Source: Bryopsis sp. KO-2023
Taxonomy: Eukaryota; Chlorophyta; Ulvophyceae; Bryopsidales; Bryopsidaceae
Assembly (NCBI GenBank): GCA_030272585.1
Contig: BSYQ01000001.1
Coordinates: forward strand, 9,067,001 to 9,131,000
Length of the DNA stretch: 64,000 nt
Reading direction: 5' to 3'
Position 1 is the stretch's first letter; each line of letters opens with the position of its first letter. The notes beneath the pieces were generated by a model. The model was given only the letters and a program-made list of their open reading frames with translations, had not been told where the DNA came from and did no database searches. Positions 30,350-39,905 of this stretch are shown here, one piece after another. The position numbers and the translations under genes were made by a program.

Positions 30350-30499
30350 GTTTTCGCGCACAACGAGCGTGGTAGCGCTGGAAACGAGCGCCTGGGCGAC
30401 GAGTTCCTGCGATCCCTGTGGGGATGCCGAGATCCCCCAGATCTTTCTCGCCAGGCTGTCGTTTCCAGCGCGACCAGGTGCGCCGGACGCGGAAAGGCG
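30350..30499. repeat. Palindrome P12
   Basis: About 150 bp, the most diverged: outer GTAGCGCTGGAAACGA and complement survive, while the centre (GATCCCTGTGGGGATGCCGAGATCCCC) is rearranged. Confidence 0.7.
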
Positions 30500-30860
30500 A
30501 TCCCGAGCGAACCGCGCGGTCTGCCGCCCGAAAAACCGTTAGTTACAGGCGTGGTTTCTGGCCCCCGCTCGGCGAAAATTTTTCTCGGATTTGAGGGGGG
30601 GGGTCCCCGCAGCGGGGACTCCCCGCTAAAGACCAGTCTCATAAAGCGCGTTCTCAGTCCCATAAAGCGCAAAAAGATTCGAAACGACGCGACGCGATTG
30701 GACGTGCTCGGTGCACGGCAATCACGTGAGGGGGACTCGGGCTGCTCTCTCCACCGATGTCAGAATGACGTTCAGCCGGACGCAAACCTGGAACAGGCGT
30801 TACGAAACAGCGGCTTTGGGTGTGCAAAAGTGTCGTAACGGCTGCATGAGCCAGAAACTG
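30500..30860. other. Unassigned GC-rich stretch
   Basis: Holds a small hairpin (GGGTCCCCGC AGC GGGGACTCCCC, about 30600-30627) and a repeated CATAAAGCGC word. No gene. Confidence 0.4.
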
Positions 30861-31525
30861 GAGTTATGGATTGAGCCAAAACCTGGTCCAAATGAACACC
30901 CCGAAAAATACCACTTACTGGTCATTGTGCACTTCACATGAACCCTTCGCGTGAGACCTGCACGCATCGTCCCCATGTCGCACCGTCCTCCCCACGACCG
31001 ACGACGAGACCCCGAGCTCGGAACGCATGCTCGCCGAGCTCGAAACTCGTGATACCAGAAACGCGCGCGAACTCGAAACTCACGCTCATGCGCACTGCGC
31101 TGCGCGCCTCGGGGGGCGACGATAATTGATGGCAGATTTTCCACGGAGGCTGGGTTGTGGGGGCCGTCCGTATAGAGTTGATTGTGGCAGGGGAACCGAA
31201 AAAAAGTACTGGAAAAACGATGCGAAGGAGAAAACGACGTGGGGTGTGTGGAACCCTCGGCGCTGGTTTCCCAAGATAAGGACGCCCCACAAACACCTTC
31301 TCGCGAGTGAGGTGGTGGTGGCGGTCCACAACGCAGGTCGAGGTCGAGAGTTATCAGACGTCGGAGCATGCATCTATTACTGGACGTAACTGACGTCTTC
31401 GACCTGTGATTCCGACCGGCGACCACTCGCTGAAGAGCTCCAAACACCCACATACAAATAAGCACAGTGAGGATGTTTTCCTCGCGCCCATAAACCTCTT
31501 GTCGCGTGCGAAAGCGGTGGCCTGG

Positions 31526-31596
31526 TCGAAAAGCGTGCCCCTTGGGAGTCGAGATATATTTTGGGGTCGTTCTTTTCGGCCAGGCCACCGTTTTTA
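31526..31596. repeat. Short hairpin repeat, left arm
   Basis: GGTGGCCTGGTCGAAAAG paired with its near-perfect complement about 35 bases later; mirrored at about 34365-34445 in the right arm. It looks like a miniature element carried in both arms. Confidence 0.6.
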
Positions 31597-31639
31597 ATCC
31601 AACAAAGAGCATCGGGACCACAGAAACTCTAACCACCAG

Positions 31640-34320
31640 TCTATGTTCTTCCTGTTACATAGTTTTTACTATGTTCCTTCACAAAGGAAGGGATATCAAG
31701 AATTCTGATCAGAGCAACATCTATCACAACTGACAATACACTACACATTTGAACCTCAAAATTGAATACTATCAAGTCTTGTGTAACTATAAGACATCTG
31801 CAAAATACAAGGAAGAAATACTGGGTGTACTTAGAGTTATGATGTATTTCAATATTGGTGGAGCCTTTAAGGGTGGGTTCCTTGCCCAACTCAGAATCAA
31901 ACATAACTCATTCCCTAATGAATATTTTATTCTCAAATTTTGAAGACAGGCTGCTATGTTTATACAATTGATATCTGGAAAAATTAGGGTCATTACATGC
32001 ACCTCATCATGAGTTATGGCCGATTCTGATTATGGCTAAAAAACCTCTACTAAAAATGCATCCAATGCTGAAATCCATCATAACTCATGATGTACTCAAT
32101 ATTTTAGCCTCAAAATTCAACAACAGCAATTTATATGTGTTCATCAAATATCTGCAAAATTTAAGGCTAAAATATTGAGGGAATTATGAGTTATGATGGA
32201 TTTTACTGTTGGTGGGTTTTTTTCCTAGCACAAATCAGAATCAATCATTACTCATCATCTGATCCATGTCATGACCCCAATTTTTGCAGATGTCAAATTT
32301 ATAAGCATAAAAATCTTTGTTTAAAATTTGAGATGAAAATATTCATGAGGGAAAGAGTTATGCTTGATTATGATTTTGCCTAAGAGTATTCTATTAAGAA
32401 AGTCCACCAAAACTGAAATCTGTCATAACTCATCATGTACAGACTATTTTAGCCTCAAAATTCTACAGCACCAACTTCTGTGAGTTGTTCAGACATCCCA
32501 AAAATTCAGGGTGGAAATTTTGAGTACACTATGGGGTATGATAATTATGGTTTCGATTCGAAACGGGCTGATCCCGTAGATCATGCAGATCCATGACTGG
32601 ATGGAAATAGATAGACCTGAAAGTTTGCATGTGAGTGTATAATTATATTGAGACTGTGCATGACAAATTTCAGATCAATCGGATCACTTCATTCTTGTTT
32701 GATTGTGGCCGTTTCAATGGATAACGGAGTAAGAGGAACGAAAAGAAAACGTTAATATTCGTGAGATCACCAAGTTCAGAAATTCAAAATATCTCAAATT
32801 TAATATCAATAAAATATTTCTGACAAGAGCATTTCAGATGTGAAATCGGTTTTGAAAAAAAAAACTTTCCATGTGATTTATAGTCAATTAAATCCCCACT
32901 GAAAATTAAATTAAATCATACTAAGTATCTGAGCCATGCCCACACAAAAAGTGCTGAAACTTTGATACAAAATTGTATGAAGTATTTGACAACCAAAAAA
33001 CAAAAATAGGTTTGAAAATATGCTATGGTTGAAGAGATATGATTTAATTTAATTTTCAGTGGGGATTTAATTGACTATAAATCACATGGAAAGTTTTTTT
33101 TTTCAAAACCGATTTCACATCTGAAATGCTCTTGTCAGAAATATTTTATTGATATTAAATTTGAGATATTTTGAATTTCTGAACTTGGTGATCTCACGAA
33201 TATTAACGTTTTCTTTTCGTTCCTCTTACTCCGTTATCCATTGAAACGGCCACAATCAAACAAGAATGAAGTGATCCGATTGATCTGAAATTTGTCATGC
33301 ACAGTCTCAATATAATTATACACTCACATGCAAACTTTCAGGTCTATCTATTTCCATCCAGTCATGGATCTGCATGATCTACGGGATCAGCCCGTTTCGA
33401 ATCGAAACCATAATTATCATACCCCATAGTGTACTCAAAATTTCCACCCTGAATTTTTGGGATGTCTGAACAACTCACAAAAGTTGGTGCTGTAGAAATT
33501 TGAGGCTAAAATAGTCAGTACATGATGAGTTATGACAGATTTCAGTTTTGGTGGACTTTCTTAATAGAGTACTCTTAGGCAAAATCATAATCAAGCATAA
33601 CTCTTTCCCTAATGAATATTTTCATCCCAAATATTAAACACAGGTTTTTATACTTATAAATTTGACATCTGCAACAATTTGGGTCATGACATGGATCAGA
33701 TGATGAGTAATGATTTATTCTGATTTGTGCTAGGAAAAAACCCCACCAACAGTGAAATCTATCATAACTCATAATGTCCTCAATATTTTAGCCTTAAATT
33801 TTGCAGATATTTGATGACACCATATAAGTTTGTGCTATAGAATGTTGAGGCTAAAACAGTGAGTACATGATGAGTTATGATAGATTTTAGCTTTGGATGC
33901 ATTTTTAGTAGAGGTTTTTCAGCCATAATCAGAATCGGCCATAACTCATGATGAGGTGCATGTAATGACCCTAATTTTTCCAGATATCAACTGTATAAAC
34001 ATAGCAACCTGTCTTCAAAATTTGAGAATAAAATATTCATTAGGGAATGAGTTATGTTTGATTCTGAGTTGGGCAAGGAACCCACCCTTAAAGGCTCCAC
34101 CAATATTGAAATACATCATAACTCTAAGTACACCCAGTATTTCTTCCTTGTATTTTGCAGATGTCTTATAGTTACACAAGACTTGATAGTATTCAATTTT
34201 GAGGTTCAAATGTGTAGTGTATTGTCAGTTGTGATAGATGTTGCTCTGATCAGAATTCTTGATATCCCTTCCTTTGTGAAGGAACACAGTAAAAACTATG
34301 TAACAGGAAGAACATAGACT
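31640..34320. repeat. AT-rich hairpin array 3 (inside foldback)
   Basis: The inner parts of both arms are made of phrases ending in CATAACTCAT/ATGAGTTATG separated by hairpins, and near 32610-32690 by a GAAAGTTTGCATGTGAGTG...CATGACAAATTTC unit like those of arrays 1 and 2. No gene. Confidence 0.6.
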
Positions 34321-35082
34321 GGTGGTTAGAGTTTCTGTGGTCCCGATGCTCTTTGTTGGATTAAAAACGGTGGCCTGGCCGAAAAGAACGACCCCAAAAT
34401 ATATCTCGACTCCCAAGGGGCACGCTTTTCGACCAGGCCACCGCTTTCGCACGCGACAAGAGGTTTATGGGCGCGAGGAAAACATCCTCACTGTGCTTAT
34501 TTGTGTGTGGGTGTTTGGAGCTCTTCAGCGAGTGGTCGCCGATCGAAATCACAGGTCGAAGACGTCAGTTACGTCCAGTAATAGATGCATGCTCCGACGT
34601 CTGATAACTCTCGACCTCACTCGCGAGAAGGTGTTTGTGGGGCGTCCTTATCTTGAGAAACCAGCGCCGAGGGTTCCACACCCCCCAAGTCGGGTTTCGA
34701 CGGCCGTTTTCTCCTTCGCATCGTTTTTCCAGTACTTTTTTTCGGTTCCCCTGCCACTGAATCAACTCTATACGGACGGCCCCCACAACCCAGCCTCCGC
34801 AGAGAATCCGCCATCAATTATCGTCGCCCCTCGAGGCGCGCAGCGCAGTGCGTATGAGCGTGAGTTTCGAGTTCGCGCGCGTTTCTGGTATCACGAGTTT
34901 CGAGCTCGGCGAGCATGCGTTCCGAGCTCGGGGTCTCGTCGTCGGTCGTGGGGACGACGGTGCGACATGGGGACGACGCGTGCAGGTCTCACGCGAAGAG
35001 TTCATGTGAAGTGCACAATGACCAGTAAGTGGTATTTTTCGGGGTGTTCATTTGGACCAGGTTTTGGCTCAATCCATAACTC

Positions 35083-35469
35083 AGAAACTGGTGTGAGAGG
35101 GATGTCGGGACGCCATACTTGTGGTGTAAAGTTTTTTTCAAAGCCGTCAGTTGAACGACGGGTACAATTGATTGTATTCTCCAGCATCGTGGAGGGTCTA
35201 CACAAATCGATGTATATATATTGACCAAATCAATGAAAGAAACGCAAACAAGCCAATATATCACATTTCAAAAGAAAACAATGTGTATGGTGGAATCTCT
35301 CTTTTGGTGAGGGTTGTAATTGTCCATAAGAACATACTTTTGTTGTTTTTTCAATTGTGTGATTGATTTTAGAGGAATTGTATTGGGAGAAAAAACTAAT
35401 TAAATTATTCAACTGTGGGTAAAATCAATTAAATTATCCTCCATCGCCCCTGGCCAGCTGATAAGCCGC
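35083..35469. other. Unassigned AT-rich stretch
   Basis: No repeat or gene recognised. TATATATTG near 35214 and several AATTAAATTA words. Confidence 0.4.
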
Positions 35470-35839
35470 ATGCTAATGCAGCGATTTTTGTGGGGTTCAA
35501 AGTTTGACATCTTGCAACGGGGTTCTGATAACGTGCGAAGAATGCAATTCCTGTCTTACACAGTGGAGGTTTCAGAGTGTCCCCCCCCCCAAAAAAAAAA
35601 AAGAAAAAAAGAAACCCAAGGTATCCTTTGTTTTGTTTTCAGTTGCTGTCGTTTCTTCCCCATGACGAGGAACGGTTCAGGAGGGGGGAATTCAGTAGTA
35701 TTTTCCCAAACAAAGTTCCTGGATATCCTTGGCTGGGAATCAAACCATTCCACTTGGACTTGGATGACTACTATGGCTCGAAGGTCAAAAGCTCCTCGTC
35801 CCCCTTCCCCATCACTAGTAAAAAAACGGCCAAAATACA

Positions 35840-36250
35840 CGGTTTTTTAAGTACTGAAACTACACGGTTTGCTAGGGTTTCGTGTCCCAGGAGCATACAC
35901 GTTTTGGGAAAGAAAACACGGTTTTTGAGTGTGCCATGGCAACATACACAGTTTGTGACGTCCGGAACGCTCGCATACACGATTTTGAAAACCGTGTATC
36001 TGCATACACGATTTGGGAAAGAAAACACGGTTTTTGAGTGTGCCATGGCAACATACACGGTTTGTGACGTCCGGAACGCTCGCATACACGATTTTGAAAA
36101 CTGTGTATCTGCATACACGATTTGGGAAAGAAAACACGGTTTTTGAGTGTGCCATGGCAACATACACGGTTTTGAAAACCGTGTATGTGCATACACAATT
36201 TGGGAAAGAAAACACGGTTTTTGTAGTGCGACATCGAAACATACACGGTT
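35840..36250. repeat. Left subterminal repeat array of CACTA
   Basis: ATACACGGTTT and ATACACGATTT words about every 20-35 bases, plus a larger unit of about 115 bases (AAAGAAAACACGGTTTTTGAGTGTGCCATGG phrase) repeated four times. Frames full of CMLPWHTQKPC are the repeat read as protein. Confidence 0.9.
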
Positions 36251-36461
36251 TCACATATCGTACGAAGAGCAATTTCATTGCGATGGAATTATGAAATAAT
36301 GTACAAAAATACTCACAATTCACAAATTTGTCATATTTTGAAACCACCAGGAGTCGGACCTGCAAGCCCCCCATCTGGGGATAATTTCCATATCAATTTA
36401 TTTACATTAATTAAATTTAATCAAAAAAAAAATAATAATAAAAAAAAAAAATTGAAAAAAA

Positions 36462-37189
36462 TCAAAATGGAATCCACAAAAAAAACTGGAAACTGGGTCC
36501 CAAAACTTGGATGGCCACTTTGCATGCGATATAGGTGTTGACCATCACTTTCATCTGGATTTGCTTCGAGATGTGGTCTTCATCTTTTTTGGTGCCTCCG
36601 AAATGTCGGAGGTTGTACCATTGGACTAGGGCTCCATGGAAGTAAGCCTGGAAACCACGTATAGCAAACAAGTCTCAAGAATTTCCAGGCATCCTTCCGG
36701 AAGGAAAAAAATGACTGCTTGACAAGCAGGAGAAAAAGGAACCCACCTGGACAAAACAGATATATATATGTCTGTATATATATGCCGTGGTGTTCATTGG
36801 TGATTTCATACCTGCATGAGAGGTCTGACCAGGCTGATTCGGACGGCTGCCCAAACAAGGAACACAGCAATTCGAAGCTTTTGCAAGGAATCATTCGATA
36901 GCTCGTAAATTTCCACCAGGGGGTCCAGCCAAAGAATGCAGCAGGCTACCACCAACAGCATTTGGCCCTGTACCAGTGTTTTCGGCCCCAAACTGAAGGA
37001 AAGATGCTCCTTTAGCTGTTCGGGGGGAAAGAGCATCAGCTGATGGCACCTGCGAAATTGCCGTTCTTGATTTCTTCGGAATTTACATCGTAGCGATCGA
37101 CTAAAATTCAAACTTGCCCCAGTGACCTTGCAGTTTTCTTGAGTTGGCATCGATGTGACCTTGAGAATTGTTTTTTCAACAGTGAACAA
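36462..37189 (-). pseudogene. TMEM161-like gene fragment captured in CACTA
   Basis: Two exons: about 37150-36812, ending at CAG|GTATGA, and 36647-36462, starting after TTTCCAG and ending at a TGA; the reading frame is kept across a 164-base intron. The protein has two hydrophobic segments (MLLVVACCILWL and AVFLVWAAVRISLVRPL) followed by MQAYFHGAL, an amphipathic stretch, VAIQVLGP and the C-terminus. Order and spacing recall the C-terminal part of the eukaryotic TMEM161 membrane-protein family, from memory rather than a search. The N-terminal two thirds are absent. CACTA elements often pick up host exons. Confidence 0.45.
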
Positions 37190-37849
37190 AATGAAGGTGA
37201 TACAAAATAATAACAGTCTTGGCTTTCAGTGGATTTTTTATTTTTTTTTTGGGGGGGGAGGGTGAGGAAGAACAATTTACCTGATGACTCTGGTCACCGC
37301 AGTAAATAGCACAGTGCTCAACCCTCCAGCAAATATTGCAAGAATGAAGGCCAATACGATGGGGTCCAAATTTACGCTTGGTAAAGAACCTGTTCACACA
37401 CCAAAACAAACAAAAAAATCAAAAACGACCCCCCAGAAAAAATCTATCCAGCAGCGAATTATCTCCCCCCAAAAAAAATACGTTATAAAAAAACAACAAT
37501 AAACTGAAGGCCCGAAATCGCTTCTTAGAGTTTTGCAGCCTCAATGTAAAACATTTCAAATATAATAATTGTAACGATTATAAAACACATAACAAAAATA
37601 ATAACAAGAATTACACATGCTTACATAATGTCAAAGTTTCATCAAGAAAACCAACAGAGGTCCGCATTTTGCACAAATATACGAGTGTATTACATACAGT
37701 CATATATACAGTCGTGTTGGTCTTGTTTTCCCGGGAAAAAAACACTGCTTGGATTAACTAAAACTTCAGTTTCTGTACCTGGGCTGCATGCTCTTCTCTT
37801 GTTGCAATCTTGACTACGGCTGGTCCACAGCTCCTGGCGCTGTCGTAGC

Positions 37850-38480
37850 TGGGGGAAAGACCACATGGTTGCTTCAGATTTCAAGGATGAACATTTGAAG
37901 GAAATCATACACACACTGGTTGGACACAGCCATGTCAAAATTCTGTTTCTCTGGGCTTCATCCATGACTTACTTCAACAAAACAAATGTTGATGCATGTA
38001 TGGGGATTCCTGCCCCACCAGAAAAGTGACAAATATTGATTTCCAGTGACAAGTGGACAAGTTGCAAAAATCAACAGCCAGGCAGGGTCATTCCAAGGAG
38101 ATTTCACTTGAAACACTTGAAAGATCTAAGCCCCTTTCAAATTTCTGCACAAGACCAATATGTGTTCACTGGGGTTGCTCACTTTATTCTTTGGAGTAGT
38201 TGCTCACCTGTCGAGCAGATCCAGCCGTTCAATATTGGCAGAAAAGCACAGCAACAAACGGATTCTAGGGACAAGGGAAAGTTGCAAGCATTTGTCAATG
38301 TAAGCACCTGTCAGAATAAAAACTCACTGCCAAAAACTCGAAAGAAACAAAAAAGATCTCGCCAGCCCCACTGACCTGCATCAGTTCGAACCTTCAATTG
38401 ACATCACTTTGGAGGAGTGGAGTCCTTCCTGTAAGCCAGACCACAAGATTGATTTTGCATCATACATTGCATGTACACAT
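37850..38480 (+). pseudogene. Unrecognised coding pieces on plus strand of CACTA
   Basis: Three stretches read like protein: 37850-38029 (about 59 residues with KEIIHTLVGHSHVKILFLW, stop at 38027), about 38083-38299 (ends at a GTAAGC donor), and about 38385-38478 (FEPSIDITLEEW). Introns of 60-90 bases could join the last two. I do not recognise the product; they may be remnants of a captured gene or of the transposon's own gene. Confidence 0.3.
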
Positions 38481-38660
38481 ATTTTCTCGGTAGTTTAAAA
38501 TTTTCAAGTCTCCTCTTTTTTCCCCTTGAGGTCATAGGTATTGGGTAATGGTAAAGCTAAGGCGAGTACAGGAGTACAGCAGTGAAGGGGGGTTTGAGCC
38601 CCCTGTAGATCCAGTCTCAGGTCACGACAACGTTCTGATAGAGCATGGCATACCGCCTAT

Positions 38661-38870
38661 TCATAAGGGTTTTCGCGCTGCGCTGCACCTCCGGTTCTGT
38701 CGGAAACTGGACTCTTGAAAGACGGCTCCCACGTCACCGACTTCCGCGAAAAGCACGTTGGTCTTCAGAGAATCCATGTTCCAGGCGGGCTGACCCAGCT
38801 CGCCTCCCCGCATTAACAAGAGCGCTTCGTTCATGGCGGTCTCAGAACTGGACGTATATCTGTATGCGTG
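38661..38870 (-). pseudogene. Possible captured first exon in CACTA
   Basis: On the minus strand an ATG in a good context (ACCGCCATGA, about 38835) opens about 57 GC-rich codons (starting MNEALLLMRGGELGQPAWN) in an otherwise AT-rich element, ending at a TGA near 38661. Not recognised. Confidence 0.25.
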
Positions 38871-38997
38871 CTGCGCACAGCCTGCGCGTTCAACTCGGCC
38901 GCCGCACACCAAAAAGAAACGAATTTTTACAAGTGAAATGTTCAACAAGACATCGTAAATCCACAGCAAAATTTGTCATGCACTCACCCTTCTCTTC

Positions 38998-39350
38998 TGC
39001 ATACACAGTTTCACATACACAGTTTTAAGAACGACAAAGAATACACGATGCTGCATACACGATTTTCTATCCGGATACACGGTTTCTGACGACCTTGCAT
39101 ACACACTTTCTTAAGATACACGGTTTTTTCAAGAGATACACGGTTTTTCCCGAATATACACGGTTTCGAAGTGCTCATACACGATTTTCTATCCGGATAC
39201 ACGGTTTCCGACGACCTTGCAAACACACTTTCTTAAGATACACGGTTTTTTCAGGAGATACACGGTTTTTCCCGAATATACACGGTTTCGAAGTGCACAT
39301 ACACGATTTCGAAAGGATACACGATTTTGAAACCGTGTATATTGGCCGTT
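38998..39350. repeat. Right subterminal repeat array of CACTA
   Basis: ATACACGGTTT/ATACACGATTT words, with a block of about 120 bases repeated twice (from about 39052 and 39172). Confidence 0.9.
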
Positions 39351-39622
39351 TTTTTACTAGTGCATGTTCAAATCCAGGCTCACGTGGCACATGGATCTCA
39401 GCAACACGCCGTTCCCTGCCAAGTACAGCTATCTGTACACGAAAATTGCGCCGCCAACTGGAGCGGGCACATCGTTCGCGAGCACTGTAAAAGCCTACTC
39501 GCTTCTCACTGATGAACAGAAACAGGTGACAAACAAGCTGCGGACGCGAAACTACACCAAGGAAGCTTTTTTCAAGCTTTGTTTTGGGCCCAATGCCGAA
39601 AATTCGTTGTGTGCAAGCGGTA

Positions 39623-39877
39623 TGATACAAAGTCGAGGCCCCAAAGGGCCGGGTGCCTTTGTAGGGATCACGAGGTTGTTGAGGGAGAATAAGAGAGTTA
39701 GGTTTGTGGTTTAGGGACGGTACTTATAGGGTCTGTCCGGGACGAGATCGAGGGATCTCGTCCCCGTCCCAGTCGATCAAACCGAGTCAACTGGGATGGA
39801 CAAGATCTCGTCCGACCAAATGGTACGGAGGTAATCCAGTCACGGACAACCAGTACGAACATAAAATGTTCGTATCA
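39623..39877 (-). repeat. LTR of element F (3' end)
   Basis: 255 bp, TGATAC...GTATCA. On the minus strand a polypurine tract precedes it and CTATAAGTACC (a TATA-like box, about 39727-39737) lies inside, so it is a minus-strand 3' LTR. Its ends resemble those of element A. It interrupts the gene described at 35470-39622. The 5 bases on its two sides (CGGTA and ACTAC) differ, so it is not a solo LTR. Confidence 0.7.
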
Positions 39878-39905
39878 ACTACTCCCTCCCCCCACGAGTT
39901 CACGC
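39878..39905 (-). other. Polypurine tract of element F
   Basis: On the minus strand CGTGGGGGGAGGGAGTAGT runs directly into the TGATACGAAC start of the LTR. Confidence 0.7.

Larger units (their letters stand above)
30861..35082. mobile_element. Large inverted duplication (foldback element)
   Basis: Left arm 30861-32920 and right arm 33038-35082 are inverted copies of about 2.05 kb around a 117-base loop (32921-33037). Both arms keep the same order of blocks, with scattered substitutions and small indels (for example near 31230 versus 34690). Ends read CAGAAACTG-GAGTTATGG and its variant. No clear target duplication was found. Frames of 278 and 300 codons in the outer arms are on mirrored DNA and show no domain. 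Likely a foldback transposon or a palindromic duplication. Confidence 0.85.
35813..39362. mobile_element. CACTA (EnSpm) transposon, 3,550 bp
   Basis: Terminal repeats CACTAGTAAAAAAACGGCC are perfect for 19-21 bases and flanked by the 3-bp duplication CAT (35810-35812, 39363-39365), the CACTA signature. Both ends carry dense subterminal repeats of ATACACGGTTT/ACACGATTT words in both directions (35840-36250 and 38998-39350), the binding sites of a CACTA transposase. I recognise no transposase. The interior carries what look like captured host gene pieces on both strands. Confidence 0.95.
35470..39622 (+). pseudogene. Unrecognised spliced gene split by CACTA and LTR insertions
   Basis: Exon 1 (35470-35568) ends at a GT donor. 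A 74-base intron ends TTTTCAG. Exon 2 runs 35643-35812 and resumes at 39366-39622 in the same reading frame once the CACTA element and one copy of its CAT target duplication are taken out. The frame then runs into the LTR at 39623. The about 175 residues are polar with aromatic clusters (PGYPWLG, DDYYGSK, YSYLYTK) and match nothing I know. It has been broken twice: by CACTA in the exon and by an LTR element 257 bases further on. The true start and end are not visible. Confidence 0.5.

Noticed and set aside
12831..30499. Palindromic repeats as a CRISPR array
   Set aside because: The units are 130-150 bp, irregularly spaced by hundreds of bases, without uniform spacers, in a eukaryotic setting.
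12758..30672. Recurrent short frames reading RNGRVPPIS...TEMGGTRPFL on both strands
   Set aside because: They are the palindromes translated. The same peptide appears on both strands of one copy, because the DNA is self-complementary and poor in stops. No start, domain or conserved border.
30800..35224. Frames of 278 and 300 codons in the foldback arms
   Set aside because: Mirror copies with indels that change length, no domain, and unlikely composition.
35840..39350. Cys-rich repeat protein in the CACTA ends
   Set aside because: The C-M-L-P-W-H-T-Q repeats are the subterminal DNA repeats read in frame; they occur in several frames and both strands.
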